A stretch of DNA of 64,000 bases from an uncultured Bacteroidales bacterium (GCA_900544535.1 UQVH01000012.1:28808-92807), one strand, 5' to 3'; positions 43,864 through 52,830 are shown, counted from the stretch's first letter. Program-made: numbers and translations. Notes: generated by a model from the letters alone, not told the origin.

Positions 43864-43929
43864 CAATCCTGAAAACCGGTACGAAAATAATGAACAAGTC
43901 CCTATATATAATAAGGTGTAGTGGGGACA

Positions 43930-44187
43930 TCACTCCATATGTGAAAGCAGGCTGCGGGCGCGGTCAAGGTCGCGGTAGAAGATGACGACAGTGACTCCGG
44001 TCTTGATCTGCGGGGCGTAGTTCTCGCCTTCGTTTTCAACCATCGCAGGAATGCCGTTGGCTTCGAGAGTGGTTTTGGCGACGTAGGCCTCGCCGGCGGT
44101 GTCGAATGTGCGCACCGTGACAAGGTCGTCGGGTTCCGGCGCCCGCGTGTCGGAGAGCAGAGCCTTAAGTTTACTGAGCAGTGACAT
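43930..44187 (-). CDS. DUF2007 domain-containing protein
   Basis: 85 residues. The segment LVTVRTFDTAGEAYVAKTTLEANGIPAMVENE is the DUF2007 signature (a small ferredoxin-like fold, annotated as a putative signal-transducing protein). No membrane segment or signal peptide. It lies downstream of rplT beyond a strong terminator, so it may be transcribed separately. Function unknown. Confidence 0.88.
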   Translation of the reverse strand: MSLLSKLKALLSDTRAPEPDDLVTVRTFDTAGEAYVAKTTLEANGIPAMVENEGENYAPQIKTGVTVVIFYRDLDRARSLLSHME

Positions 44188-44215
44188 GAGTGAGTCAGTA
44201 ATGAGAGATGATGAA

Positions 44216-44269
44216 AAAAGATCAGAGACTTCGCCGGACCTGTGAGGCCGACCGGAGTCTCTGATCTTT
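44216..44269 (-). terminator. Intrinsic terminator after rplT
   Basis: Minus strand: AAAGATCAGAGACT pairs with AGTCTCTGATCTTT, with inner CCGG/CCGG pairing, then a run of T (TTTTTTC). It ends the thrS-infC-rpmI-rplT unit. Confidence 0.85.
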
Positions 44270-44304
44270 GATTATGGCTTTGAGATTGCCTTCGGGATGA
44301 TTCC

Positions 44305-44655
44305 TCAGGCGTTCTTTACTTTGTCAACAATAGCTTTGAAAGCTGCGGGGTTGTTGAGGGCGAGGTCGGCGAGAACTTTGCGGTTGATCTCGATGCCGGC
44401 TTTGTGGATGAGGCCCATGAGCTTGGAGTAAGAAAGATCTTCAAGACGAGCGGCTGCGTTGATACGCTGAATCCAGAGGGCACGGAAGTTGCGCTTCTTG
44501 TCCTTGCGGTCACGGTAAGCGTAGGTGAGACCCTTTTCCCAGGTATTCTTGGCTACGGTCCAGACGTTGCGGCGGCAACCGAAGTAACCACGGGTGAGTT
44601 TCAGGATTTTTTTGCGGCGAGCTCTTGAAGCTACATGATTTACTGATCTTGGCAT
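44305..44655 (-). CDS. rplT: 50S ribosomal protein bL20
   Basis: 116 residues from MPRSVNHVASRARRKKILKL. Conserved segments GYFGCRRNVWTVAKN and YRDRKDKKRNFRALWIQRINAA. It assembles early on 23S rRNA. In many bacteria L20 represses the infC-rpmI-rplT unit through an mRNA fold; no such fold was identified here by eye. Last gene of the translation operon, 123 nt after rpmI. Confidence 0.97.
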   Translation of the reverse strand: MPRSVNHVASRARRKKILKLTRGYFGCRRNVWTVAKNTWEKGLTYAYRDRKDKKRNFRALWIQRINAAARLEDLSYSKLMGLIHKAGIEINRKVLADLALNNPAAFKAIVDKVKNA

Positions 44656-44778
44656 TTTGAAAAATGAGTTGTGAACGTCAGCGGCACATCATTGCACTTA
44701 ATTTCATTTTTAGGTGGCTGACCGTTCGGTTTAAAGAATTGAATTAGAAATCACGATTTTAAGATAGTGAAAACTTCC

Positions 44779-44976
44779 TTACTTGAGAGCGAGGAGTGAC
44801 TTGACGTTTGAAGCGTCGCAGCCGGCAACGAGCGAGAAGTGAGTCAGGTTGCGTTTCTGCTTTTTGGTCTTCTTGGTCAAGATGTGGCTCTTGAAAGCGT
44901 GTTTTCTCTTGATCTTTCCTGATCCGGTAAGGGCGAACCTCTTTTTGGCACCGGAGTTAGTCTTAATCTTTGGCAT
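44779..44976 (-). CDS. rpmI: 50S ribosomal protein bL35
   Basis: 65 residues: MPKIKTNSGAKKRFALTGSG then KIKRKHAFKSHILTKKTKKQ. Canonical bL35. Placed between infC and rplT as in most bacteria. The sequence is complete with the normal basic composition. Confidence 0.97.
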   Translation of the reverse strand: MPKIKTNSGAKKRFALTGSGKIKRKHAFKSHILTKKTKKQKRNLTHFSLVAGCDASNVKSLLALK

Positions 44977-45063
44977 TGGTGGTGTTGTTAAATAATGATT
45001 TTAATTCGTATGGTGACGGCTCGGCCCGGAGGCTCCGCCGGTCAGCGCGGTGGATTGGAGGGT

Positions 45064-45648
45064 TTATTTTTTCTTCGGGCTGAGCATGATGATCATGCGC
45101 TTTCCTTCGAGAACAGGCATCTGATCTACCTTGCCATATTCCTCAAGATCGTTGGCGAAACGGAGCAGAAGCACCTCGCCTTGTTCTTTGAAGAGGATGG
45201 AACGGCCCTTGAAGAACACATAGGCCTTGACCTTAGCGCCTTCCTGAAGGAAGCCGATGGCATGTTTGAGCTTGAAGTTGTAGTCGTGGTCATCGGTCTG
45301 AGGTCCGAAACGGATCTCCTTGACAACGACTTTCGTGGCTTTGGCCTTCTGTTCCTTCTGGCGCTTTTTCTGCTGGTAGAGGAACTTCTGGTAGTCGAGC
45401 ACACGGCAGACGGGAGGCTGCGCGGTGGGAGAGATCTCGATGAGGTCAAGCCCAAGTTCGTCGGCAATTTTCAGAGCCTCCTGAATGGGATAGACACCAT
45501 TTTCGACATTGTCACCGACGAGACGGATCTCGCGGGCGCGAATATGTTCGTTGATGGCATACGGTTCCTCCTTACGGGCGGTGGGGAGAGGACGGCGGGG
45601 GCCGTTATTGGGGCGCGGAGGGCGCGGGACGAAAGGTTTTTTCTCCAT
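45064..45648 (-). CDS. infC: Translation initiation factor IF-3
   Basis: 194 residues. A Pro/Arg-rich N-terminal extension (about 1-27) precedes INEHIRAREIRLVGDN and the linker CRVLDYQKFLYQQKKRQKEQ. The C-terminal domain has KEIRFGPQTDDHDYNFKLKHA and ends VLEGKRMIIMLSPKKK. It starts with ATG, not the rare AUU that mediates autoregulation in enterobacteria. It blocks subunit joining and proofreads initiation. 30 nt downstream of thrS. Confidence 0.97.
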   Translation of the reverse strand: MEKKPFVPRPPRPNNGPRRPLPTARKEEPYAINEHIRAREIRLVGDNVENGVYPIQEALKIADELGLDLIEISPTAQPPVCRVLDYQKFLYQQKKRQKEQKAKATKVVVKEIRFGPQTDDHDYNFKLKHAIGFLQEGAKVKAYVFFKGRSILFKEQGEVLLLRFANDLEEYGKVDQMPVLEGKRMIIMLSPKKK

Positions 45649-45678
45649 TCAGGGGATTAAATGTCTGTTATTTTTCTG

Positions 45679-47622
45679 TTATTGATTGATCATTTCATTG
45701 ACTTCACGAGCCAATTCGGCTGCAAAGGTAGCAATTTTCATCGAACCTTTATCACCTTCGCTCTGTTTTCTTACAGAAATTTCATCATTTTCAGCTTCTT
45801 TTTCACCGACAATGAGCATATAGGGTATTCTCTTAAGCTCGTTGTCACGGATTTTTTTGCCGATTTTTTCATTTCTGTCGTCAACCTGGGTGCGGATGTC
45901 GAGGGCGTTGAGCCGGTCGGCCACCTCGCGGGCATAGTCGTTGAACTTCTCGGAGATCGGGAGAACGACGGCCTGTTCGGGAGCGAGCCAGAGGGGGAAA
46001 CGGCCTGCGGTGTGTTCGAGCAGCACGGCCACGAAACGTTCCATCGAGCCGAAGGGGGCGCGGTGGATCATTACCGGACGGTGTTTTTGGTTGTCCGAGC
46101 CGGTATATTCAAGCTGGAAGCGTTCGGGGAGGTTGTAGTCGACCTGAATGGTGCCGAGCTGCCATTTGCGGCCGAGAGCGTCCTTGACCATGAAGTCGAG
46201 TTTCGGGCCGTAGAAAGCGGCTTCGCCGTATTCCTTGCGGGCTTTGAGGCCTTTTTCGGCGCAGGCGTCGATGATGGCCTGCTCGGCAAGGTGCCAGTTT
46301 TCGTCCGATCCGATATATTTTTCCTTGTTGTTGGGATCGCGGAGTGAGATCTGCGCTTCGAAGTTGTCGAATTTCAGAGCCTTGAAGATGTAGAAGATGA
46401 TGTCCATCACCTTGAGGAACTCACCCTTGATCTGGTCAGGAGCGCAGTAGATGTGGGCGTCGTCCTGCGTGAAGCCGCGCACACGTGTCAGGCCGTGGAG
46501 CTCGCCGCTCTGTTCGTAGCGGTAGACGGTGCCGAATTCTGCGAGGCGCAGAGGCAGGTCGCGGTAGCTGCGGGGCAGCGCGCGGAATATCTCGCAGTGG
46601 TGGGGGCAGTTCATCGGTTTGAGCAGGTATTCCTCGCCCTCTTCCGGGGTGTGGATGGGCTGGAAGGAGTCCTTGCCGTATTTTGCATAGTGGCCTGAGG
46701 TGACGTAGAGATTTTTGTTTCCGATGTGCGGAGTGATCACCTGCTGGTAGCCGTATTGTTTCTGAATCTTGCGCAGGAACTGTTCGAGGCGGTCGCGCAG
46801 GGCGGTGCCTTTTGGAAGCCAGAGGGGAAGACCGGCTCCTACGTTCTGCGAGAAGGCGAAGAGTTCCATCTCCTTGCCGAGTTTGCGGTGGTCGCGTTTT
46901 TTTGCCTCTTCGAGGAGCACAAGGTATTCATCGAGCATCTTTTTCTTGGGGAAAGTGATGCCGTAGACTCTGACAAGCTGGTTGCGTTTTTCGTCGCCGC
47001 GCCAGTAGGCGCCGGCGAGCGAGGTCACTTTCACGGCCTTGATCGGAGCTGTGTTGGCGATATGCGGACCGCGGCAGAGGTCGGTGAAAGAACCTTGTGT
47101 ATAGGTGGTGATGTGGCCGTCCTCAAGTTCGCTGATGAGCTCGCACTTGTATTCTTCGCCGCGGTCGCCGAAGAGTTTGAGGGCGTCGGCCTTCGAGATG
47201 TCGGCGCGGACGATCGGATTTTTCTGCTGGGCGAGTTCGAGCATCCGTTTTTCGATGCGGGGGAAGTCGGCGGAGGTTATTGTGTTGTCGCCCGGATCGA
47301 TGTCGTAGTAGAAACCGTTTTCGATAGCCGGGCCGATGCCGAACTTCACTCCGGGGAACAAATCCTGGAGAGCTTCGGCGAGCAGGTGGGCCGACGAGTG
47401 CCAGAAAGCGTGTTTGCCTTCGGGATCATCCCATTTGAAGAGGCGGATCGAAGCGTCTTCGGTGACAGGGCGGGTGATGTCCCACTCCTTGTCGTTGACA
47501 GAAGCCGCGAGAATGTCGCGGGCGAGCTGAGGGGAGAGTGACTCGGCAATCTGCAGGGGGGTGACTCCGCTCTCAAACTGCTTTACGCTCCCGTCGGGAA
47601 ATGTGATGTTGATGTTTGCCAT
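45679..47622 (-). CDS. thrS: Threonyl-tRNA synthetase
   Basis: 647 residues. N-terminal TGS domain (MANINITFPDGSVKQFESG, about 1-62), then the editing domain with HSSAHLLAEAL, then the class II core: KPMNCPHHCEIFR with zinc Cys, GTVYRYEQSGELHGLTRVRGFTQDDAHIYC (motif 2 region), and the C-terminal anticodon-binding domain (PEQAVVLPISEKFNDYAREV). Complete with both editing and synthetic domains. Head of the thrS-infC-rpmI-rplT unit, driven by a TACCTTTG box at 47681-47688. The leader of about 55 nt looks too short for a T-box. Confidence 0.97.
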   Translation of the reverse strand: MANINITFPDGSVKQFESGVTPLQIAESLSPQLARDILAASVNDKEWDITRPVTEDASIRLFKWDDPEGKHAFWHSSAHLLAEALQDLFPGVKFGIGPAIENGFYYDIDPGDNTITSADFPRIEKRMLELAQQKNPIVRADISKADALKLFGDRGEEYKCELISELEDGHITTYTQGSFTDLCRGPHIANTAPIKAVKVTSLAGAYWRGDEKRNQLVRVYGITFPKKKMLDEYLVLLEEAKKRDHRKLGKEMELFAFSQNVGAGLPLWLPKGTALRDRLEQFLRKIQKQYGYQQVITPHIGNKNLYVTSGHYAKYGKDSFQPIHTPEEGEEYLLKPMNCPHHCEIFRALPRSYRDLPLRLAEFGTVYRYEQSGELHGLTRVRGFTQDDAHIYCAPDQIKGEFLKVMDIIFYIFKALKFDNFEAQISLRDPNNKEKYIGSDENWHLAEQAIIDACAEKGLKARKEYGEAAFYGPKLDFMVKDALGRKWQLGTIQVDYNLPERFQLEYTGSDNQKHRPVMIHRAPFGSMERFVAVLLEHTAGRFPLWLAPEQAVVLPISEKFNDYAREVADRLNALDIRTQVDDRNEKIGKKIRDNELKRIPYMLIVGEKEAENDEISVRKQSEGDKGSMKIATFAAELAREVNEMINQ

Positions 47623-47680
47623 TATTAATTAATGTGGATGGTTAGGGAGCCATACGGACGACTCCTGTAAATTCAGTTGG

Positions 47681-47688
47681 CAAAGGTA
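47681..47688 (-). promoter_or_regulatory. -7 promoter box of thrS
   Basis: Minus-strand TACCTTTG matches TAnnTTTG. It lies 21 bp from the dnaG -7 box on the other strand. Confidence 0.6.
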
Positions 47689-47709
47689 GGAAATATTTCT
47701 CAATTTTAC

Positions 47710-47717
47710 TAATTTTG
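47710..47717 (+). promoter_or_regulatory. -7 promoter box of dnaG
   Basis: TAATTTTG, ending 8 nt before the dnaG ATG, so the leader is only a few nt. Confidence 0.6.
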
Positions 47718-47725
47718 TACTCTCT

Positions 47726-49930
47726 ATGAAAAAGATTGACAATGCCACAGTACAGCGCATCCTCGATGCGGCCGATATTGTCGAGGTCGTCAGCGACTTC
47801 GTCACGCTTAAGCGTCGGGGTGCCAACTATGTAGGTCTTTGTCCTTTTCACAATGACCGCTCCCCGTCGTTCTATGTGTCGAAGGCCAAGGGGATGTGTA
47901 AGTGCTTCAGCTGCGGAGAGGGCGGAAGCCCGGTCAGCTTCATCATGAAGCTCGAACAGCTATCGTTCACGGAAGCACTGCGCTACCTGGCTAAAAAATA
48001 CAATATCGAAATCGAGGAGCATGAGATGACCGACGAGGAGCGCCAGGCGGAGACCGACCGCGAGAACATGCTTGCGGTCAACGATTTCGCCATGCGTTAT
48101 TTCGAGCAGAATCTCGCGGAAACGGCCGAGGGCAGGGATGTCGGGCTGTCGTATTTCCGCTACCGGGGCATCAGCGACGCAATGGTCAGCCGCTTCCATC
48201 TCGGTTATGCGCTTGAGGAGCGCTACGCGCTTTTCAAAAAGGCTGTCAGTCGCGGTTACAGCGAAAAATATCTCATGTCGACCGGCCTCTGCACCCGCAC
48301 CGACGACGGGCGTGTATTCGACCGCTTCCGCGGCCGTGTCATCTATCCTATCTTGTCGCTTTCGGGAAAAGTGGTGGCTTTCGGAGGCCGCACACTCAGC
48401 AAGGAGAAGAAAATAGCCAAATATGTCAACTCGCCGGAGTCCGACATCTATCTCAAGCGCCGCGAACTCTACGGCCTCTATCAGGCCAAACAGGCCATCG
48501 CCAAGGCTCAGAAATGTATTCTGGTCGAGGGTTACATGGACGTCATCTCCATGCATCAGGCAGGAGTGTGCAACGTCGTGGCCTCGTCGGGCACTGCGCT
48601 GACAGTCGAGCAGGTCAGGCTGATCAAACGTTTCACATCGAACGTCACGCTGATCTACGACAGTGACGCCGCGGGCATCAAGGCATCGCTGCGCGGTATC
48701 GAGCTGCTGCTTCAGGACGGGATGGACATAAAGGTGCTTCTTTTGCCCGAAGGCGAGGACCCCGACTCATTTGCCCAGAGTCACAGTTCTACGGAGGTCG
48801 AGGAGTATATCCGGACTCACGAAACCGACTTCATCAGTTTCATGTCCAGGACTCTGATGGGCGAGGCTGCTGATGATCCGGCTCGCCGCGCGCAGGTCAT
48901 CACCCGTGTGGTCAGGACCATCGCTATGATCCCTGACGAGATTACCCGCAGTGTCTACGCGCAGGAATGCTCGCGTCTGCTTTTTATTGACGAAAACGTG
49001 CTGCGCCGTGAGATCGGGAAATATTATAATGAATATCGCCTGAAATCGCGCGAGGACCGCGAGCGTCAGGCCGGCTTGACGGCTCTGGCGGAATATCCCG
49101 TGCAGGAAGATGCCGAAGGCGGGGAGCAGCAGCCCGCAGCTGAAACAACCGCCGGTAGCGGGGAGGCCGATCCGGCGCAGCTGCGACGTATGAAGTTCCT
49201 TCGCACATACGAACTGGCGATAGCGCGCCTTGTGGTCAAATACGGCAACTATGCTTTTGCCGAGGGGCTCGATGAGGATGGCAGCAGCCGCCCGATGACG
49301 GTGCTTGAATATATTGCGGACGATTTAGCCGCCGACGACATCCGGTTTGAGAACCGTGACATAGCCCATTTCATGGACGAGGCCATACAACTTAGCCGCG
49401 CTACGTGGGATGAGGATCTGGCAAACCGCCGGGTGCAGCTCGACGAGATGCGCCGCACCGAGTTTGCTGCCGGTGTGGAGGTGATCAGGCAGAAGGCTAC
49501 CGATGTGGGGAGCATTTCGGCAATGGAACGTTCCTTGCAGGAGACGGTCGATGCCGACTATGCCCGCAGGCTTGATGAATTTTCCTCTGCCTATCTTGGG
49601 CGTCTGATGTGCTCTTCGCCCGACGACAATGTGCGCAATATGGCCACCGATCTGGTGATCGAACGTCATATATTGAGCAAGGTCCACACCAAGTATGCCA
49701 AAGTTGACACCGAACAGGATCTTTTGGGAGAACTTGTGCCGCGTGCGCTTCATGAACTTAAGGATGCGATACTCTGGACCCGTCTTCAGGATGCCAGATC
49801 GCGCCTTGCCGCTTGCGGGGCTGATTATGACCGGTCGATCGAGCTGATGAAAGAGATGCAGGAGATCGAGAATGCCCGTTCGGAGCTGGCCAAACTTATA
49901 GGCGACCGCGTGATAGTGCCGCGCAAGTGA
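47726..49930 (+). CDS. dnaG: DNA primase
   Basis: 734 residues, long for the family (Escherichia coli 581). The CHC2 zinc ribbon is at the N-terminus (Cys39, His42, Cys60, Cys63 in CPFHNDRSPSF and CKCFSCGEGG). The catalytic core follows (YFRYRGISDAMVSRFHLGYA, FRGRVIYPIL), with TOPRIM motifs LVEGYMDVISMHQAG and LIYDSDAAGIKA near 262-315. A low-complexity linker (about 450-485, EGGEQQPAAETTAGSG) separates the core from an extended helical C-terminal half that should bind the DnaB helicase. It synthesises RNA primers at the replication fork. Transcribed divergently from thrS; monocistronic. Confidence 0.96.
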   Translation: MKKIDNATVQRILDAADIVEVVSDFVTLKRRGANYVGLCPFHNDRSPSFYVSKAKGMCKCFSCGEGGSPVSFIMKLEQLSFTEALRYLAKKYNIEIEEHEMTDEERQAETDRENMLAVNDFAMRYFEQNLAETAEGRDVGLSYFRYRGISDAMVSRFHLGYALEERYALFKKAVSRGYSEKYLMSTGLCTRTDDGRVFDRFRGRVIYPILSLSGKVVAFGGRTLSKEKKIAKYVNSPESDIYLKRRELYGLYQAKQAIAKAQKCILVEGYMDVISMHQAGVCNVVASSGTALTVEQVRLIKRFTSNVTLIYDSDAAGIKASLRGIELLLQDGMDIKVLLLPEGEDPDSFAQSHSSTEVEEYIRTHETDFISFMSRTLMGEAADDPARRAQVITRVVRTIAMIPDEITRSVYAQECSRLLFIDENVLRREIGKYYNEYRLKSREDRERQAGLTALAEYPVQEDAEGGEQQPAAETTAGSGEADPAQLRRMKFLRTYELAIARLVVKYGNYAFAEGLDEDGSSRPMTVLEYIADDLAADDIRFENRDIAHFMDEAIQLSRATWDEDLANRRVQLDEMRRTEFAAGVEVIRQKATDVGSISAMERSLQETVDADYARRLDEFSSAYLGRLMCSSPDDNVRNMATDLVIERHILSKVHTKYAKVDTEQDLLGELVPRALHELKDAILWTRLQDARSRLAACGADYDRSIELMKEMQEIENARSELAKLIGDRVIVPRK

Positions 49931-49980
49931 TCCGGACGCTTTTAAAAGCGTCCATCCTGATGTTTCATTCCGTAAGGGTA

Positions 49981-50287
49981 AAAAAAATAAGGGGGTTGAG
50001 CCTCACGGCCTCTCCCCCTTGTCTAATCTACAATCTTGTAACACACATATATTATTGAATAAGATTCCAGATTCAGATGTGATTGCCGGAGTCGTAGATT
50101 CCAATGATATGGCTCCAGATTGTAAAATAGAGAAATGAAGTCTTAACCGCTGTTGGAAGTACGGCGGTTAATAATGTATGAGCTTACATTGTTTTCAATG
50201 AGCGCAGAACAGAAAAAAGAAAGAGAGGGGGGAGAGAGTCAGAATTGATGTATATTCAGCATGATTGGAAACATCTTCGTTTCCGAT
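49981..50287 (-). ncRNA. Predicted structured RNA of about 300 nt, minus strand
   Basis: The gap between dnaG and the DUF6242 gene contains, on the minus strand, a consensus promoter (50292-50323) and an intrinsic terminator (49989-50020 with eight T after it). Between them are stem-loops GGAAAC/GTTTCC (50267-50284), AATGTA/TACATT (50173-50190), AACCGC/GCGGTT (50145-50169) and a long-range 8-bp helix AGATTGTA/TACAATCT (50117-50124 with 50029-50036). The only coding possibility is an 11-codon frame (50274 to 50239, MFPIMLNIHQF). It does not show RNase P, tmRNA or SRP signatures. Candidate trans-acting or housekeeping RNA of unknown role. Confidence 0.5.
49989..50020 (-). terminator. Intrinsic terminator of predicted RNA
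   Basis: Minus strand: AAGGGGG and inner GAG pair with CTC and CCCCCTT, then ATTTTTTTT. The T run is on the minus strand only, so it serves the minus-strand transcript rather than dnaG; the hairpin may still affect dnaG mRNA 3' ends. Confidence 0.75.
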
Positions 50288-50291
50288 AATG

Positions 50292-50323
50292 CAAAAATAT
50301 GAAAAATAAAATAAAAATGCAAA
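50292..50323 (-). promoter_or_regulatory. Promoter of predicted RNA
   Basis: Minus strand: TTTG (50323-50320), 20 nt, TATTTTTG (50299-50292). Full match to the Bacteroidetes consensus in both boxes and spacing. Confidence 0.6.
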
Positions 50324-50482
50324 TACAGGGGTCTGAAATTTATATTTTGCCTGATTTTGCACTATCGCCGGACGCGAATCCGGGCGCGTTCAGACTATCA
50401 TAATAACAATACAAAAATACTGACAGTTAGATTTGTTATGTTTTTTTTACGTTCTCCGGTCGGTGGTTAACGAAAATGTTGT

Positions 50483-50490
50483 TAACTTTG
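50483..50490 (+). promoter_or_regulatory. -7 promoter box of envelope cluster
   Basis: TAACTTTG matches TAnnTTTG, about 93 nt before the ATG at 50583. No TTTG at the ideal -33 distance. Confidence 0.5.
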
Positions 50491-50582
50491 CAACTTGTAA
50501 AAGTGTCAGGAGGAGAATCCGGCTTTTAGACAACGAAATGCTAATAATGGGCGTCATTTCGCCGGCGCCGTATGTTCACATT

Positions 50583-52115
50583 ATGAATAAAAGATTTCCA
50601 TTATACACCATGTTGGCTTTGATGCTGACGGTTTTTGTTGCCGGATGCAACGACGATGAATCAAGCTCATTCACGTCCGAGGGCGATTTCGGCAACTGCT
50701 CGGTGTCATCGTTCAGTATTAAGAAAAACGATAAGGTGCTGACCGGACTCGACTCGGTATTTTTTTCGATCGATCTTGTCAATGCCCGCATTTTCAATGC
50801 CGATTCACTGCCTAAAGGAACCGATGTCAGCAAACTGGTGATCAATATCGGCACCTCCTCCGCCAGCGGTTGCGAACTTACATTCCGCAAATTAGGCACT
50901 TCGAGGGACACCACAATCAATTATCTGGAAAGTCCGAATGACAGTATAAATTTCTCTGACGGTCCCATCAAACTCTCGGTGACCTCCTACAACGGACAGA
51001 GCAAGCGCGAATATACCATTGACGTCAATGTCCATAAAGTCGATACCGATACTCTCTTCTGGGCCGAGGGCGCCAAAACAGCTCTCCCGTCAGGTATTTC
51101 TGCCCCCACAGTACAGAAAACCGTCGAATTTGACGGAAAAGTCTACTGCCTGACCGCATCCGGCTCCACGGCAAGTGTGGCGGTCAGTGAAAATCCCTAT
51201 TACAGCGACCGCTGGACACATTCGAATGTCGTGCTTCCGGCCAATGCCGACGTGAACTCGTTTACAGCAAGCGACAATGCGTTTTATATCCTTGCTGACG
51301 GAAATCTCTATACTTCGACGGATGCCGTCGTCTGGAGATCAACGGGAGAACGCATGACATATATCTATGGCGGTTATACGGATATGATCCTCGGCGCCCG
51401 CAATGATGCCGACGGGTGGAAGCATGTGACCTATCCCGCAACGACGGAAACCGCCGTAGTTCCGACCTGTCCTGTCAGCGGGACAAGCCAGATGATCGTC
51501 TACGAGACAAAATGGAGCTCTTCGCCTCTGGCTCTCTTTGTCGGCGGCCGTGACGCTTCGGGCATGATCACAGGTGCCGCCTGGGGTTATGACGGAACCG
51601 CCTGGGCCAAGCTCAGCAACCGCGACATCGACGAGCGCGAAGACATGACGCTCTTCCCGTATTTTACTCCGAGAGTCAACACAAGCACCTGGCGCGTATC
51701 CGAACGTTCGGCTCTCATCGCAATGGGCGGCCGTTATGAGTCGACCGAAGGTGAGATCGTGTCAAAAACCGTATATGTATCCTACGATCAGGGTATCACC
51801 TGGAACGAAGCCGACAGCTATCTTCAGCTTCCCGAATATATTCCGGCGTTCGCATCGGCTCAGGCCGTTGTTGTCAAAAACGAGATGTCAGTCTCCGGAA
51901 CTGCTGTGGCTTCGGGCTGGCAGCAGACCGGCGGTAACCGCCTGCCGGTATTCGCCGCACCCGTGCCTTTTGCCGTCAGCCGTGTTTCGACTCCGGTGAC
52001 CGATTGGGAGTGCCCCTACATCTATCTGTTCGGGGGTGAGGATGCCGACGGGACTTTGCATGACAGTCTCTGGCGTGGTGTGATCCGCCGCTTCTCTTTT
52101 CGCCCCTTATATTAA
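50583..52115 (+). CDS. DUF6242 lipoprotein
   Basis: About 510 residues from MNKRFPLYTMLALML, with lipobox VAGC (Cys near 22) and acidic NDDESSSF after it. An N-terminal Ig-like domain (about 35-150) is followed by a propeller-like region with repeated W/Y-rich blades (SDRWTHSNVVLPANADVNSF, TSTDAVVWRSTGERM, YVSYDQGITWNEADSY, YIYLFGGEDADGTLHDSLW). It fits the DUF6242 family that sits before PorG-like, uppS and bamA genes in Bacteroidales. Function unknown; an outer-membrane-anchored role is inferred. An in-frame upstream ATG at 50433 precedes the promoter box and is rejected. Confidence 0.8.
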   Translation: MNKRFPLYTMLALMLTVFVAGCNDDESSSFTSEGDFGNCSVSSFSIKKNDKVLTGLDSVFFSIDLVNARIFNADSLPKGTDVSKLVINIGTSSASGCELTFRKLGTSRDTTINYLESPNDSINFSDGPIKLSVTSYNGQSKREYTIDVNVHKVDTDTLFWAEGAKTALPSGISAPTVQKTVEFDGKVYCLTASGSTASVAVSENPYYSDRWTHSNVVLPANADVNSFTASDNAFYILADGNLYTSTDAVVWRSTGERMTYIYGGYTDMILGARNDADGWKHVTYPATTETAVVPTCPVSGTSQMIVYETKWSSSPLALFVGGRDASGMITGAAWGYDGTAWAKLSNRDIDEREDMTLFPYFTPRVNTSTWRVSERSALIAMGGRYESTEGEIVSKTVYVSYDQGITWNEADSYLQLPEYIPAFASAQAVVVKNEMSVSGTAVASGWQQTGGNRLPVFAAPVPFAVSRVSTPVTDWECPYIYLFGGEDADGTLHDSLWRGVIRRFSFRPLY

Positions 52116-52119
52116 TAAT

Positions 52120-52830
52120 GTGGCAGACATGCGCTCTCTCCTGCTGATTATGATAATGCTCGCAAGCCTGGCTTACCCGACCGGACGGCTTGCCGCTCAG
52201 ACGCAAGCGAGCGTCGAGACATATAAATTTGACATAGGTGCCGGTTTCGGCATGTCGGGCTATCTCGGCGATGCCAACGAAAGCAATATGTTCGCTCATC
52301 CCGGAGTGGGACTCAATGCTTCGTTTCGTTATCTGGTCAATACCCGCTGGGCATTCAGAGGTCTGCTGACGGCAGCCTCGCTGAGCGGATCGACGGCCGA
52401 TATGGACAATGTGTTGCCCGAAGGAAAGGTCTACGATTTCAAGTCGTGGATCTATGATCTCGGTGCCCGTGCCGAGTTTAACTTCTTCAACTACGGGATA
52501 GGGGAGTCCTACAAGCAGCTTAGCCGTGTGACCCCTTATCTTTCGCTGGGACTTGGAGTGGCCATGTCGCGCAGCGGCGACGACAATTTCGTGGCCATGA
52601 CACTCCCGATGGGACTCGGTGTCAAATTCAAGCTCCGTCCGAGGGTCAATCTCGGCATGGAGTTCACCATGACCAAGGTCTTCGGCGACAATCTCGACAG
52701 CCGGGAGCTGAAAGACCTCTACGGGATCAAAAGCTCCTTTCTCAAGAACACCGACTGGTATTCGTCGCTTATGGTCTCGATCAGCTATGAGTTCGGCGAG
52801 CGCTGTGTCACCTGTCACAGAATCGACTGA
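52120..52830 (+). CDS. porG: PorG/DUF6089-like outer-membrane protein
   Basis: 236 residues with signal peptide (about 1-27, ending LAAQT) and an eight-strand-type barrel: KFDIGAGFGMSGYLGDANES, VGLNASFRYLVNTRWAFRG, WIYDLGARAEFNFFNYGIG, TPYLSLGLGVAMSRSG and VNLGMEFTMTKVFGD. The gene order lipoprotein-this gene-uppS-bamA-ompH-ompH matches the Porphyromonas gingivalis locus of PorG, a type IX secretion component. It starts 4 nt after the preceding stop. The C-terminus GERCVTCHRID carries a CxxC, odd for a barrel. The PorG assignment rests on order and fold; the symbol is tentative. Confidence 0.72.
   Translation: MADMRSLLLIMIMLASLAYPTGRLAAQTQASVETYKFDIGAGFGMSGYLGDANESNMFAHPGVGLNASFRYLVNTRWAFRGLLTAASLSGSTADMDNVLPEGKVYDFKSWIYDLGARAEFNFFNYGIGESYKQLSRVTPYLSLGLGVAMSRSGDDNFVAMTLPMGLGVKFKLRPRVNLGMEFTMTKVFGDNLDSRELKDLYGIKSSFLKNTDWYSSLMVSISYEFGERCVTCHRID

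Noticed and set aside
49989..50020. Hairpin as an ordinary terminator of dnaG
   Set aside because: The T run is on the minus-strand side; on the plus strand the hairpin is followed by GTCTAATC. It fits the minus-strand RNA better.
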